From NCBI RefSeq assembly GCF_000341735.1, contig NZ_KB455575.1, positions 4,720,036 through 4,784,035 of the forward strand: a stretch of DNA of 64,000 nt. The letters run 5' to 3'. Under the pieces are notes generated by a model that was not told the origin of the DNA, searched no databases, and saw only the letters and a list, made by a program, of their open reading frames with translations. Below, piece by piece: positions 16,202 to 23,884 of this stretch. The translations under genes and the position numbers were made by a program. The stretch is from Methylotuvimicrobium buryatense 5G (GTDB taxonomy: Bacteria > Pseudomonadota > Gammaproteobacteria > Methylococcales > Methylomonadaceae). Every line of letters starts with the position of its first letter. Position 1 is the first letter of the stretch.

Positions 16202-16447
16202 TTTCATGTTGTTGATAGCCGTTGGGCGCAGGTGAATTTGATGGTAGTTCGCCGTCTTTACATCGCCAAAGGTGTTTCGTATCTTCAAGTTGAGATGTTT
16301 TATTGAACGGTCAGGATTAATTAGCCTTTGCACATATTGAAAAGTCGCATACTATCTCTTGTTTTAATTCAATGTTTTTTGTGCCGACTGAATAAGCCGG
16401 TTACTTGATAAGATAGAGTGATTTTCATTAGTGGGTGGAAAAATAAA

Positions 16448-16717
16448 ATGAAAGAAGACTTATCCAATACAGAGCTTTCAGTATTAAAAGCTATCGATGC
16501 TTGGCATGAGCATATTCGGCCGCTATTTGAAAATGATAAGGATTGTCCCGACTGTCCTAAACGTTTTATTTATGGATGTTTTTGTAGCTACGAACGATTG
16601 GTTATCGAGCAATCTTTAGATGGTTTGATCGGAAAAGGTATTTTATCTCAGATTCAATGCACTAAGGATTCCACGGAATATTGTTACCGGGTAATGGTGA
16701 ATGTTAAGGATCAATAA
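16448..16717 (+). CDS. small Cys-rich protein, unknown
   Basis: An 89-residue protein starting at the ATG at 16448. A frame extension to 16418 adds an unlikely leader. It carries five cysteines, three in CPDCPKRFIYGC and the others in FCSYE and IQC, plus an N-terminal helical part (LSNTELSVLKAIDAWHEHIR) and a GLIGKGILSQIQ segment that looks like a winged-helix end. The CPDC...C-x-C set could bind a metal ion. The family is not recognised. It is followed by an inverted repeat and then the large acetyltransferase gene in the same direction. Confidence 0.6.
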   Translation: MKEDLSNTELSVLKAIDAWHEHIRPLFENDKDCPDCPKRFIYGCFCSYERLVIEQSLDGLIGKGILSQIQCTKDSTEYCYRVMVNVKDQ

Positions 16718-16744
16718 GGGTAAGTATTTAGCGATTTAATGACT

Positions 16745-16846
16745 GCTAGTGCTTAATTGCGTTAATCAGCGAAAACTGAAAGCACTTTATAATCATGTTG
16801 TTATGATTGGTTTTTGTATCGCTTATTTGTGAAATTAAGCACTAGC
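16745..16846. repeat. 102-bp element with 14-bp perfect inverted ends
   Basis: GCTAGTGCTTAATT at 16745-16758 and AATTAAGCACTAGC at 16833-16846 are exact inverted copies around a 74-bp AT-rich core. No gene is present. It could be a miniature mobile element, or the end of the transcript from the 89-residue gene upstream. No T-tract follows, which argues against a simple terminator. Confidence 0.55.
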
Positions 16847-16952
16847 GGTGAATAGTTGGCTCTGCCTTGCTCTTTCATAAAGCATCGAATTTTAAGACAG
16901 CGTTTAAGCTATTGCGGGCTATTCCAATCCCCCATACGACTACGGAGTAATT

Positions 16953-19637
16953 ATGGGTCCACATTATCTCAGTCGATTTTTTACGCCTAAAACCGTTGCC
17001 GTCATCGGCGCTTCGGAACGCATCGAAAGCGTCGGTCATCGGATTTTAGCTAATATGCAGGAAGCCGGCTTTAGGGGCGGTCTCTATCCTGTCAATAACA
17101 AACGGAAGCAAATTTCCGGTTTGAAAGCCTATCCCAATATCGATGCGGTACCAGACAAGATCGAGCTGGCCGTTATCGCTACACCGGCATTGACCGTGCC
17201 GGACATCGTACGGCAGTGCGGCGAAAAAGGCGTGGATTCGGTGGTGATTATTACCGCGGGTTTCGGCGAACTGGGTAGTGAAGGCAAGCGTTTACAACAA
17301 GAAGTGCTTGATATTGCCCGTCGGTACGGTATCCGCATCGTCGGTCCTAACTGTCTCGGCATTATTCGTCCGAGCGGGCATTTGAATGCGACCTTCGGCA
17401 GCGGGGTGATCAAGGACGGTAATCTAGCGTTGCTTTCTCAATCCGGTGCGGTTTGCACCGCCATTTTGGATTGGTCGCAGTCGCAGGATATCGGCTTTTC
17501 AACGGTTGTCTCGATGGGGGGGGCTGCCGATGTCGATTTTGGCGAGGTATTGGATTATCTGGCGCTCGATAGCAAGACGACCGGCATTCTAATGTATGTC
17601 GAAGGTATCCGTGATGCACGGCGTTTTTTGAGCGGTTTGAAGGCTGCGGCTCGCTTGAAACCGGTGATTTTGATTAAATCGGGGCGCCATGAAAGCGGCA
17701 GCAAGGCGGCAATGTCGCATACCGGCGCGATGGTCGGCGGCGATGATGTATTCGATGCGGCGATCGAACGGGCCGGCGTGGTGAGGGCTTACAGTATTGC
17801 ACAGCTTTTTTCGGCGGCGCGGGTACTGGCCAATAATTATGTCGTCAAACAGAACCGTCTAGCGATTATTACCAACGCCGGAGGCCCCGGGGTGATGAGT
17901 ACCGATCGTGCAGAGGAAACCGGCGTGGCGATGGCTGGTTTGAGTGCGGCCAGTCTTGATGCGTTAAATAAGGTGTTGCCGGTGCATTGGTCTCATGCCA
18001 ACCCGATCGATATTCTCGGCGATGCGACGCCGGAACGCTATAAACAGGCGCTCGATATTTGTCTGAAAGACGAGAACATCGACGGCGTGCTCTGTATTCT
18101 GACGCCGCAGGCGATGACCAATCCGACGCAAGTCGCAGAACTGGTTATTGAAGCGGCCAAAACGACACGGAAACCGGTGTTGGCGTCCTGGACCGGCGGA
18201 AAGCGCGTCGAAGAGGGGCGAGCTTTGTTCGATAATAGCACGGTAGCCCACTTCGGTACGCCTGAAGTCGCTGTCGATGCATTTTCGTTTCTGGCGCAAT
18301 ACACACAAAACCAAATTCTTCTCAAACAGATACCTAGTGCGGAAAATGAGCTGGCGACGCCCGATATCGACGGCGCTCGCTTGATTATCGAGCGGGTATT
18401 GGCCGAGAGCCGCGAAATTCTGACGACTCAGGAATCCAAGGCGATTCTAGCCGCTTTCAGGATTCCGGTTTCGCAGACGATTAAAGTCGATAGTCCAAAG
18501 GATGCGATGATCGCGGCCGAGACGATGGGTTTTCCGGTCGTGTTGAAAGTCAACATGTCCGAGTTTAGTCATAAGTCCGATATCGGCGGCGTTCGCTTGA
18601 ATATCTCGAGTGCCAAGGATATTTCGCATCATTTTCAGGAAATGGAGAGTCTGATCAAGCAAAAGTATCCCGAGATCGACAAAGTAATGATGACGGTCGA
18701 GCCGATGCATAAGTCTTTCAATGGGCGCGAACTTATGATCGGCGTCATTCGCGATCCGGTTTTCGGACCTGCGATCAGTTTCGGTTTAGGCGGAACGATG
18801 GTTGAGATTCTGCACGATAAAGCGGTGGGTTTACCGCCCTTGAACGAATATATGGTCGAGAAGATGATTGCCAAGACTAAGGCGGCTAAGTATCTTCAGG
18901 CTTTTCGTCAATTGCCGCCGGTCAATATGAAAGCCTTGGTCAACACCTTGCTGAACGTGTCGAGCATGGTCAGCGAATTATCGGAAATAGTGGAGCTCGA
19001 TATCAATCCATTGATTGTCGACGATAGAGGGGTGATGGCAGTCGATGCGCGGATCAAGGCCTGTGTTTCGCATCAGTTGAGCCCCTATAGCCATATGACG
19101 ATTCATCCCTATCCGCATGAGATGATTCAGCATTATCAATTGCCGAACGGCATGAATATTTGTATTCGCCCGATTCGTCCCGAGGATGCCGAGATGGAGA
19201 AGGATTTTGTACATAAGCTATCGGAGCGCTCGAAATATTTCCGGTTCATGCAAGCGTTGCAGGAGTTGACGCCGGATATGGTGGTGCGTTTTACGCAAAT
19301 CGATTATGACCGTGAAATGGCGTTTATAGCTGTGACCGAAGAACAAGACGGAAAGCCTAATGAGTTAGGCGTCGGCCGTTACATGGCTAATCCGGACGGG
19401 CATTCGGTCGAGTTTGCTGTCGTGGTCTCCGATGAGTGCCATGGAATGGGGATAGGTTCGAGGATCATGAAGACGCTGATGCAGGCAGCAAAATATAAAG
19501 GGATATCATTTTTTGAAGGCGAGGTGCTTGCGATTAACAAGCCGATGTTGTCGTTGGTTAAAAAACTCGGCTTTACGATCGAGCCCATTCACGGCGATAG
19601 TGAAGTCGTTAGAGTCGTGAAGGACTTAAGGATGTGA
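16953..19637 (+). CDS. acyl-CoA synthetase (NDP-forming-like) / GNAT protein acetyltransferase (Pat/PatZ-type)
   Basis: A protein of 894 residues, typical of the bifunctional family. A CoA-binding Rossmann domain (SRFFTPKTVAVIGASERIES) begins the protein. A succinyl-CoA ligase-like region contains the conserved His near 255 in AMSHTGAMVGGDD. An ATP-grasp domain covers about 490-700 (FPVVLKVNMSEFSHKSDIGG). The C-terminal GNAT domain runs from about 730 (IRPIRPEDAEMEKDFVHKLS) to the end, with the acetyl-CoA loop HGMGIGSRIMKTLMQAA. In enteric bacteria and Streptomyces such enzymes acetylate lysines of acetyl-CoA synthetase and other proteins, with the synthetase half often acting as a sensor. 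A repeat B copy lies 2 bp after the stop codon. Confidence 0.9.
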   Translation: MGPHYLSRFFTPKTVAVIGASERIESVGHRILANMQEAGFRGGLYPVNNKRKQISGLKAYPNIDAVPDKIELAVIATPALTVPDIVRQCGEKGVDSVVIITAGFGELGSEGKRLQQEVLDIARRYGIRIVGPNCLGIIRPSGHLNATFGSGVIKDGNLALLSQSGAVCTAILDWSQSQDIGFSTVVSMGGAADVDFGEVLDYLALDSKTTGILMYVEGIRDARRFLSGLKAAARLKPVILIKSGRHESGSKAAMSHTGAMVGGDDVFDAAIERAGVVRAYSIAQLFSAARVLANNYVVKQNRLAIITNAGGPGVMSTDRAEETGVAMAGLSAASLDALNKVLPVHWSHANPIDILGDATPERYKQALDICLKDENIDGVLCILTPQAMTNPTQVAELVIEAAKTTRKPVLASWTGGKRVEEGRALFDNSTVAHFGTPEVAVDAFSFLAQYTQNQILLKQIPSAENELATPDIDGARLIIERVLAESREILTTQESKAILAAFRIPVSQTIKVDSPKDAMIAAETMGFPVVLKVNMSEFSHKSDIGGVRLNISSAKDISHHFQEMESLIKQKYPEIDKVMMTVEPMHKSFNGRELMIGVIRDPVFGPAISFGLGGTMVEILHDKAVGLPPLNEYMVEKMIAKTKAAKYLQAFRQLPPVNMKALVNTLLNVSSMVSELSEIVELDINPLIVDDRGVMAVDARIKACVSHQLSPYSHMTIHPYPHEMIQHYQLPNGMNICIRPIRPEDAEMEKDFVHKLSERSKYFRFMQALQELTPDMVVRFTQIDYDREMAFIAVTEEQDGKPNELGVGRYMANPDGHSVEFAVVVSDECHGMGIGSRIMKTLMQAAKYKGISFFEGEVLAINKPMLSLVKKLGFTIEPIHGDSEVVRVVKDLRM

Positions 19638-19639
19638 GA

Positions 19640-19777
19640 TATACCCATCGTAGATGAAAATTCGGCCTCGGGATGCTCGTCAAAGGACGCCGTAAATACG
19701 TCCATGTAGGTAAAGCATTTACCGAGCACCCCGAGGCCTCCTCCGGCACTGCCGAAATTTGAATTGCGAAAGGTATA
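19640..19777. repeat. family B full copy B5
   Basis: A 138-bp element from TATACCCATCGTAGATGAAA to ATTGCGAAAGGTATA. It begins 2 bp after the acetyltransferase stop codon and lacks the longer internal insert of B9 and B11. Confidence 0.85.
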
Positions 19778-19833
19778 AGATTATTTGCCCTGAAGAACTT
19801 GACGGTAGTTGGGTAAATTAGATGGTTTCCGGC

Positions 19834-20805
19834 TCAATGGGCTTTTTGTTCTTGTTGAATGACGGCATCGTCTACCGAGTGGGCTGAAAACCAATTGTTC
19901 GCGATACGTTCGTGTAAAAAAGCCAGTTTCGTTTGTAATTGATCGAGGATATTGCGCAATTGCAATTGAGTGGTTTGCCGCGTGTCGATCGACTGCACAA
20001 AGTTTTTCAGGTCGGCGACATCTTCAGGCAGTTTATCGTGATTAGGCAATTTACCGATGGCGTCGGCCATTTCGTAAAGGCAGCAATTAATCGAGCGCGG
20101 CAGCGCGCTATCCAATATCAGGTAATTTAACACGTCGTCGCCTTTGATTCGGCTGCGTACATGGCGGCGATACATCAATAGCGCATTCAAGGACTGCAAC
20201 ACATTCATCCACAGCAGGCTTTCATATTGGCGCATTTCATCGCTGCGCGATTCTGACAGTAATAACGAACTCAAGTCCAATATCCGGCTAGTCATGTCGG
20301 CCCGTTCGATGTTTCTGCCGAGCAAAATGAAATGGTAAGGATGGTCGTGGCTCATATAGCCGGAAAGTAGACCGGTAAATCGCTGGCAACCTTCGAGGAT
20401 TTCATTCAGAAATAAAACCCTCATGCGCCGGCTCGACACCGAATCCAGATGTTTTTTAGTATATAAGTAAAGTTCGTTGACTTGTTCCCAAGCTTCGTCG
20501 GGCAATAGCTCGCGTGTCGTGCGAATATTTTCGCGGGCAAGGCTCAGGCATGAAAAAAGGGAATTTCGATGGCCGGGATCCGTTAATAGAAAGCGTGTAA
20601 CATTACGCTCTTGAGCCAGTTTGTAATGTTCATGAAAGGCCTCTTGACAACCGTTGATATGGATCAATTGTTGCCAGCCCATCTCGACCCCTTTGGGCAG
20701 GTCCATTAATAAATTCATGTGTACGCTAACTAGACGAGCAAGATTTTCGGTGCGTTCCAGATAACGGGCGAGCCAATAGAGGCGTTCGGCGGAGCGTGAC
20801 AGCAT
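19834..20805 (-). CDS. alpha-E domain protein (DUF403)
   Basis: A protein of 323 residues starting at the ATG at 20805 (MLSRSAERLYWLARYLERTE), which is the family-typical N-terminus. The start overlaps the stop of the upstream ATP-grasp gene (TAATG), so the pair is translationally coupled. The all-helical domain carries ERLYWLARYLERTENLARLV and DHPYHFILLGRNIERADMTS, with repeated R-x-E-R-A motifs. Alpha-E proteins nearly always occur beside circularly permuted ATP-grasp ligases and often a transglutaminase. They are proposed to take part in making or removing a peptide or amino-acid tag. The biochemical role is unproven, and no transglutaminase partner is adjacent here. Confidence 0.9.
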   Translation of the reverse strand: MLSRSAERLYWLARYLERTENLARLVSVHMNLLMDLPKGVEMGWQQLIHINGCQEAFHEHYKLAQERNVTRFLLTDPGHRNSLFSCLSLARENIRTTRELLPDEAWEQVNELYLYTKKHLDSVSSRRMRVLFLNEILEGCQRFTGLLSGYMSHDHPYHFILLGRNIERADMTSRILDLSSLLLSESRSDEMRQYESLLWMNVLQSLNALLMYRRHVRSRIKGDDVLNYLILDSALPRSINCCLYEMADAIGKLPNHDKLPEDVADLKNFVQSIDTRQTTQLQLRNILDQLQTKLAFLHERIANNWFSAHSVDDAVIQQEQKAH

Positions 20806-22256
20806 TAGTCGTTCTCCCGGTTGATAATCCATGTATCTTTACTGCCGCCGCCTTGAGAGGAGTTGACGACCAGCGAGCCTTTTTTGAGCGCGACGCGGGT
20901 GAGTCCTCCTGCGGTGACAAAGGTTTTTTCGCCTTGCAGTATGAACGGGCGCAGATCGATATGGCGAGGCTCTAAAATATCCTTACATAAAGTCGGCGAA
21001 GTCGAAATAGCTAGCGTGGGTTGGGCTATATAATTGCGAGGATTTTTGAGAATGACCTTTCTAAAGGCCTCGACTTCCTTTGCGGTTGAATGAGGCCCGA
21101 CCAGCATGCCGTAACCGCCGGATTCGTTAGCAGGTTTGACGACGAGTTCGGCCAGGTGTGCGAGGACATAATCGAGATGTTCGCTGTGACTGCAGAGATA
21201 GGTTTCGACATTAGGCAAAATCGGTTCTTCATTCAGGTAATAGCGTATCATTTCCGGTACATAGGCATAGACGACCTTGTCGTCGGCAACGCCGGCTCCC
21301 GGTGCATTGGCAAGTGCCACATTACCGGCTTGCCATGCGCGCATTAGGCCGGGCACGCCCAATACCGAGTCTTTGCGGAACACTTCCGGATCAAGAAAAT
21401 CGTCGTCGATACGTCGGTAAATCACATCGACTTTTTCCGGTCCTTCGATCGTGCGCATGTACACGCAATCGTCATCGTCGACCATCAGGTCGCAGCCTTC
21501 GACCAATTGTGCGCCCATTTGTTGGGCCAAATAGGCGTGTTCGAAATAAGCCGAATTATAGATGCCGGGTGTTAATACCGCGATTTGAGGACGTCCGTTT
21601 TGATTCGGTGCAATCGACGATAACATTTCAAGCAGTTGTGTCGGATAGTCGTCGATCGGCAGAATATTAATGTCTTGCAATAATTCCGGAAAAACGCGCT
21701 TAGTAATGACACGGTTTTCCAGCATGTAGGAAACACCCGATGGCACTCTGAGGTTGTCTTCCAAAACATACATCATGCCGTCTCGGTCGCGCACCAAATC
21801 GGTGCCGCAAATGTTGGCCCAAACGTTATGTCTAGGCTTCATTCCGATGCATTCCTTACGAAAGTTTTTCGAGCTGTTGATGATGTCGCCGGGAATCAGG
21901 CCTTCCTTGATAAAGGACTGTTTGTCATAGACATCGCTAATAAAGTAATTGAGCGCAGATAAGCGCTGTTTAAGACCTCGTTCGATGATGTGCCATTCTT
22001 TTGCATCGATGATCCTAGGAATGATATCGAAAGGCCAAGCCCTATCGATATTGCCTTCGTCGCTATAGACGGTAAACGTAATTCCCATTTCCATGATTGC
22101 CAGTTCGGCGGCGGTTTTGCGTTTGTCGATATCTTCCTTATTGAGTGTATTCAAGTACTGGCATAGATTGTAGCTGACCGCTCGTGGTTGAAACTCCGAA
22201 TGCATCAGTTCGTCGTATGCGTTTTCGGTTTTGTAGTTTTCCCAAATGCTAGGCAT
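20805..22256 (-). CDS. circularly permuted type-2 ATP-grasp protein (DUF404/DUF407)
   Basis: A protein of 483 residues from the ATG at 22256 (MPSIWENYKTENAYDELMHS). A longer frame to 22385 adds a hydrophobic leader that the family does not have. Conserved blocks include KRKTAAELAIMEMGITFTVY, a central GVSYMLENRVITKRVFPELL, and AELVVKPANESGGYGMLVGP with the ATP-grasp Lys and Gly-rich loop, plus HIDLRPFILQGEKTFV near the end. These proteins are predicted ATP-dependent carboxylate-amine ligases that attach amino acids to a peptide or small molecule. It forms a two-gene operon with the alpha-E gene, in a TAATG stop-start overlap. Confidence 0.9.
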   Translation of the reverse strand: MPSIWENYKTENAYDELMHSEFQPRAVSYNLCQYLNTLNKEDIDKRKTAAELAIMEMGITFTVYSDEGNIDRAWPFDIIPRIIDAKEWHIIERGLKQRLSALNYFISDVYDKQSFIKEGLIPGDIINSSKNFRKECIGMKPRHNVWANICGTDLVRDRDGMMYVLEDNLRVPSGVSYMLENRVITKRVFPELLQDINILPIDDYPTQLLEMLSSIAPNQNGRPQIAVLTPGIYNSAYFEHAYLAQQMGAQLVEGCDLMVDDDDCVYMRTIEGPEKVDVIYRRIDDDFLDPEVFRKDSVLGVPGLMRAWQAGNVALANAPGAGVADDKVVYAYVPEMIRYYLNEEPILPNVETYLCSHSEHLDYVLAHLAELVVKPANESGGYGMLVGPHSTAKEVEAFRKVILKNPRNYIAQPTLAISTSPTLCKDILEPRHIDLRPFILQGEKTFVTAGGLTRVALKKGSLVVNSSQGGGSKDTWIINREND

Positions 22257-22731
22257 AAAAATTCTGTTTCTTAAAAAGGGGGGGCTAAGAAATAATAAGC
22301 ATAAAAAGTGCCAGTTAATGAAAAGAAGAGGCGCTTTCCTGGTATATTTCAGAATTGAATAGTGATCAAAAAACTTACGAACCAAAGATAGGACATAGTC
22401 AATAATACACCCTTTATAATGAAATTTTGGTCTCGATTTAATAGCGTGCGCTGGCAGAGAGACATTTTTTCATTTTTAAGCACTGGCCGAATTCTATAGT
22501 TGTCTCATTATCAGTAACGGAAATTGAACTACGATCAATATGGTGGGGGCTTAATTGTCCAAAGTGATGCGTGCCAATTTATTTTTTGTCCATATTGGTG
22601 CATTCAATTCCCGTGCGTGTCAATGCGATCGCGCGAAGTAGACGTGCAAATTAGTGAACCGGTAAGCAGAATGTTACTGAACGCATTGCATTTTTTGTTA
22701 AGCGTGCATTAAGGTTGCGGGTTGGTTTTTT
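22257..22731. other. intergenic, upstream of the ATP-grasp operon
   Basis: It should contain the ATP-grasp promoter on the minus strand. The plus frame 22524-22712 shows no family resemblance and is rejected. Nothing else is recognised before repeat B6. Confidence 0.3.
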
Positions 22732-22896
22732 TATACCTTTCGCACTTCAAATTTCGGCGATGCTTAAGGAGGCGCCGGGGTGCTCGGCAAAGGCTCTATG
22801 CCAGCATGGATGCTGGCATAGAGCCTACATGGACGTATTCACGGCGTCCTTTGACGGGCACCCCGGTGCCGAATTTTGATCTACGATGATGATATA
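22732..22896. repeat. family B full copy B6
   Basis: A 165-bp element beginning TATACCTTTCGCACTTCAAA, in opposite orientation to B2, and ending with the TTTTGATCTACGATGATG arm and TATA. A long internal hairpin, CTCTATGCCAGCATGGATGC with its inverse GGCATAGAG, is intact here. Confidence 0.85.
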
Positions 22897-23101
22897 AGAA
22901 AGTTTCGGTTTGAATGAGGCGTTTGATGCAGCGGTTTTTATCCTTGTTATTCATAAGGTTATTGGGTAGAGTTTTGATGCCGGCAAAGTTGGTGTGCGGG
23001 TTTTTGCATGGATTCTTTATAGCTTTGATATGTAATGCAAAATTTCTGCATGCTGATTGTGATAATGGAAATTAGTAAACTATAAAATAGGAGAAAAATT
23101 T

Positions 23102-23884
23102 ATGCGTAACATTAAACTGTTCGATTCGGGTGAACATAAATTCGTATTATTGAATGAAAGCGAGCCTGGCGAGGAGGAGGGAATTCGTTCCAATCAATAT
23201 CTCGTCGTGCATGGTGATAATGGTGTTTTGCTTGATCCGGGCGGATTCGGAGTGATGCCGAGCGTGCTCACCGAATTGTTGCGCTACATCAAGACCGAAC
23301 AAATTAAAGCGATTATTTTGTCGCATCAAGACCCCGATATCGTCGGCGGCTTGTCTACTTGGTTGGAGTTGACCGATGCTCCAGTATATGTATCCAGCAT
23401 CTGGCTCCGCTTTTTGCCGCACTATGGTATTGCCAGCATGGCTCAATTTGTTGGGGTTCCGGATGCGGGAAAGCAGTGCCGCTTTGCTGAAGATTTTGTA
23501 TTGCAATTGGTTCCCGCGCATTTCTTGCATTCAGAGGGTCAGATCAATGTCTACGACCCCATAGCCAAAGTGTTGTTCACCGGCGATATTGGTGCGGCGA
23601 TGCTGCCTGTCGATGTCGAATATGAATTTGTCGACGATTTTGCCGCGCACTTACCTTACATAGAAGGATTTCACCGTCGCTATATGGTTTCCAACAAAGC
23701 CGCGCGTCTTTGGGTCGATGCCGTATCGGTTTTGGATATCGAGATGCTGGCTCCTCAGCATGGACCGGTTTATCGAGGACGGGCCGTAGCAGATTTTTTG
23801 AATTGGTTTAAGACGCTTCAATGCGGTGTCGATTTAATGACCAGAAGCGGGCATTTCGAGATGGAGAGCCGAAATGCGTCATGA
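23102..23884 (+). CDS. di-iron oxygen-binding protein of the metallo-beta-lactamase fold (ODP/FprA-like)
   Basis: A protein of 260 residues with the MBL/flavodiiron fold. The metal ligands are visible as H75-x-D77-x-D79 in SHQDPD, H140 or H144 in PAHFLHSEG, D162 in FTGDIG and H220 in PQHG. In flavodiiron proteins the second ligand is Glu; here it is Asp. There is no flavodoxin domain, so it is not a complete O2/NO reductase. It matches the oxygen-binding di-iron (ODP) sensors linked to chemotaxis or c-di-GMP. It overlaps the GGDEF-EAL gene by 11 bp, so the pair probably forms an O2-sensing c-di-GMP switch. A purine-rich ribosome site (AGGAG) lies at about 23090. Confidence 0.85.
   Translation: MRNIKLFDSGEHKFVLLNESEPGEEEGIRSNQYLVVHGDNGVLLDPGGFGVMPSVLTELLRYIKTEQIKAIILSHQDPDIVGGLSTWLELTDAPVYVSSIWLRFLPHYGIASMAQFVGVPDAGKQCRFAEDFVLQLVPAHFLHSEGQINVYDPIAKVLFTGDIGAAMLPVDVEYEFVDDFAAHLPYIEGFHRRYMVSNKAARLWVDAVSVLDIEMLAPQHGPVYRGRAVADFLNWFKTLQCGVDLMTRSGHFEMESRNAS

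Noticed and set aside
22524..22712. 62-codon plus-strand frame
   Set aside because: No ribosome site, no family resemblance, atypical composition.
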